Positions 41,206 to 41,401 of a stretch of DNA of 41,401 bases are shown piece after piece. A program made the position numbers and the translations under genes. How positions within the stretch are numbered: position 1 is the stretch's first letter; each line of letters opens with the position of its first letter. The stretch is taken from contig CAAFVM010000043.1 in NCBI GenBank assembly GCA_900766495.1, positions 1 through 41,401 of the forward strand, read 5' to 3'. Under the pieces are notes generated by a model. The model was not told the DNA's origin and searched no databases. It was given only the letters and a program-made list of their open reading frames with translations. The DNA is from Clostridia bacterium (lineage in GTDB: Bacteria > Bacillota > Clostridia > Christensenellales > Borkfalkiaceae).

Positions 41206-41401
41206 TTGCTGAAAAAAGAAATAATCCGCATATTCAGAATGCCCGACGGCAAGTATCAGGATTATACCTATTATATTCCTAACAAATGTGTTAAAGAGAA
41301 CGCCGAAAAAGGCACGATCAGGTTGAGCTTACATAACGACTACACCGTTCGTTTAAGTGACAACAGCGGCGAAGAAAAGAAAACGGCGGAACTCTCGGCA
41401 A
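41206..41401 (+). CDS. Partial hypothetical protein running off the window
   Basis: An open frame from TTG 41206 (or ATG 41236) reads RIFRMPDGKYQDYTYYIPNK, then CVKENAEKGTIRLSLHNDYT and further, to the window end. The in-frame stop upstream is TGA 41194. No ribosome binding site precedes either start, so this may be the interior of a gene whose 5' part is missing. I do not recognise it with confidence; its style recalls accessory proteins of conjugative elements. The gap 41147-41205 holds nothing identifiable. Confidence 0.4.
   Translation, partial: MLKKEIIRIFRMPDGKYQDYTYYIPNKCVKENAEKGTIRLSLHNDYTVRLSDNSGEEKKTAELSA

Overview
The window looks like chromosome of an uncultured, low-to-mid GC Firmicute of the class Clostridia. 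The supporting signs are strong GGAGG-type ribosome binding sites, TTGACN-17-TATNAT promoters, tRNAs with encoded CCA, the dprA-topA-trmFO-hslV-hslU gene order known from Bacillus and Clostridium relatives, a tetrahydrofolate riboswitch upstream of a folT-type ECF transporter gene, and a DUF421/DUF4363 pair. I cannot fix the genus from sequence alone.

Region 1 (1-2700) holds five clustered tRNA genes (CAT anticodon, Asp, Phe, Thr, Tyr), a PfkB sugar kinase, a carboxymuconolactone-decarboxylase-family protein, a reverse-strand tRNA-Leu(GAG) and a 292-bp non-coding element with 23-bp terminal inverted repeats flanked by TA (MITE-like). Region 2 (2700-9500) carries a nitroreductase, two small overlapping helix-plus-membrane proteins, uvrB, uvrA and a small membrane protein that overlaps the uvrA stop. 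Region 3 (9500-11500) is repeat-rich intergenic DNA with tRNA-Gly(CCC) and the DUF421/DUF4363 pair on the reverse strand.

Region 4 (11500-24000) is a long forward run: a multi-pass GT-C-like membrane protein, comM (YifB), dprA, topA, trmFO, hslV, hslU, hisS and a YgjP-type metalloprotease. These are DNA repair, uptake or processing functions, tRNA modification and charging, and proteolysis. Region 5 (24000-30045) contains a consensus promoter, a THF riboswitch with an elaborate expression platform and the folate transporter gene folT, then purB, purA and a DUF1275 membrane protein. PurB and purA make AMP from IMP, and THF cofactors feed purine synthesis, so this stretch has a loose folate/purine theme. 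Dispersed repeats surround purB. The region ends with tRNA-Leu(TAG).

Region 6 (30045-41401) is a probable integrated element or composite island. A tyrosine recombinase lies directly 3' of tRNA-Leu(TAG) and points toward it. Upstream of it is only the C-terminal part of an XRE-type repressor, cut off abruptly at about 31647, where the C-terminal part of an unrelated secreted protein begins in the opposite orientation. After that comes a tight four-gene set: two FAD-dependent oxidoreductases (the second with a discoidin-like tail), a GH127/DUF1680 beta-L-arabinofuranosidase-like enzyme and a GH3 enzyme with inverted domain order. I read this as a glycoside-processing cassette that couples flavin redox chemistry to hydrolysis. 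It is the most interesting system in the window. The sharp junction at 31647 could be a real rearrangement or an assembly join. A second 5'-incomplete reading frame starts near 41200 and runs off the end.
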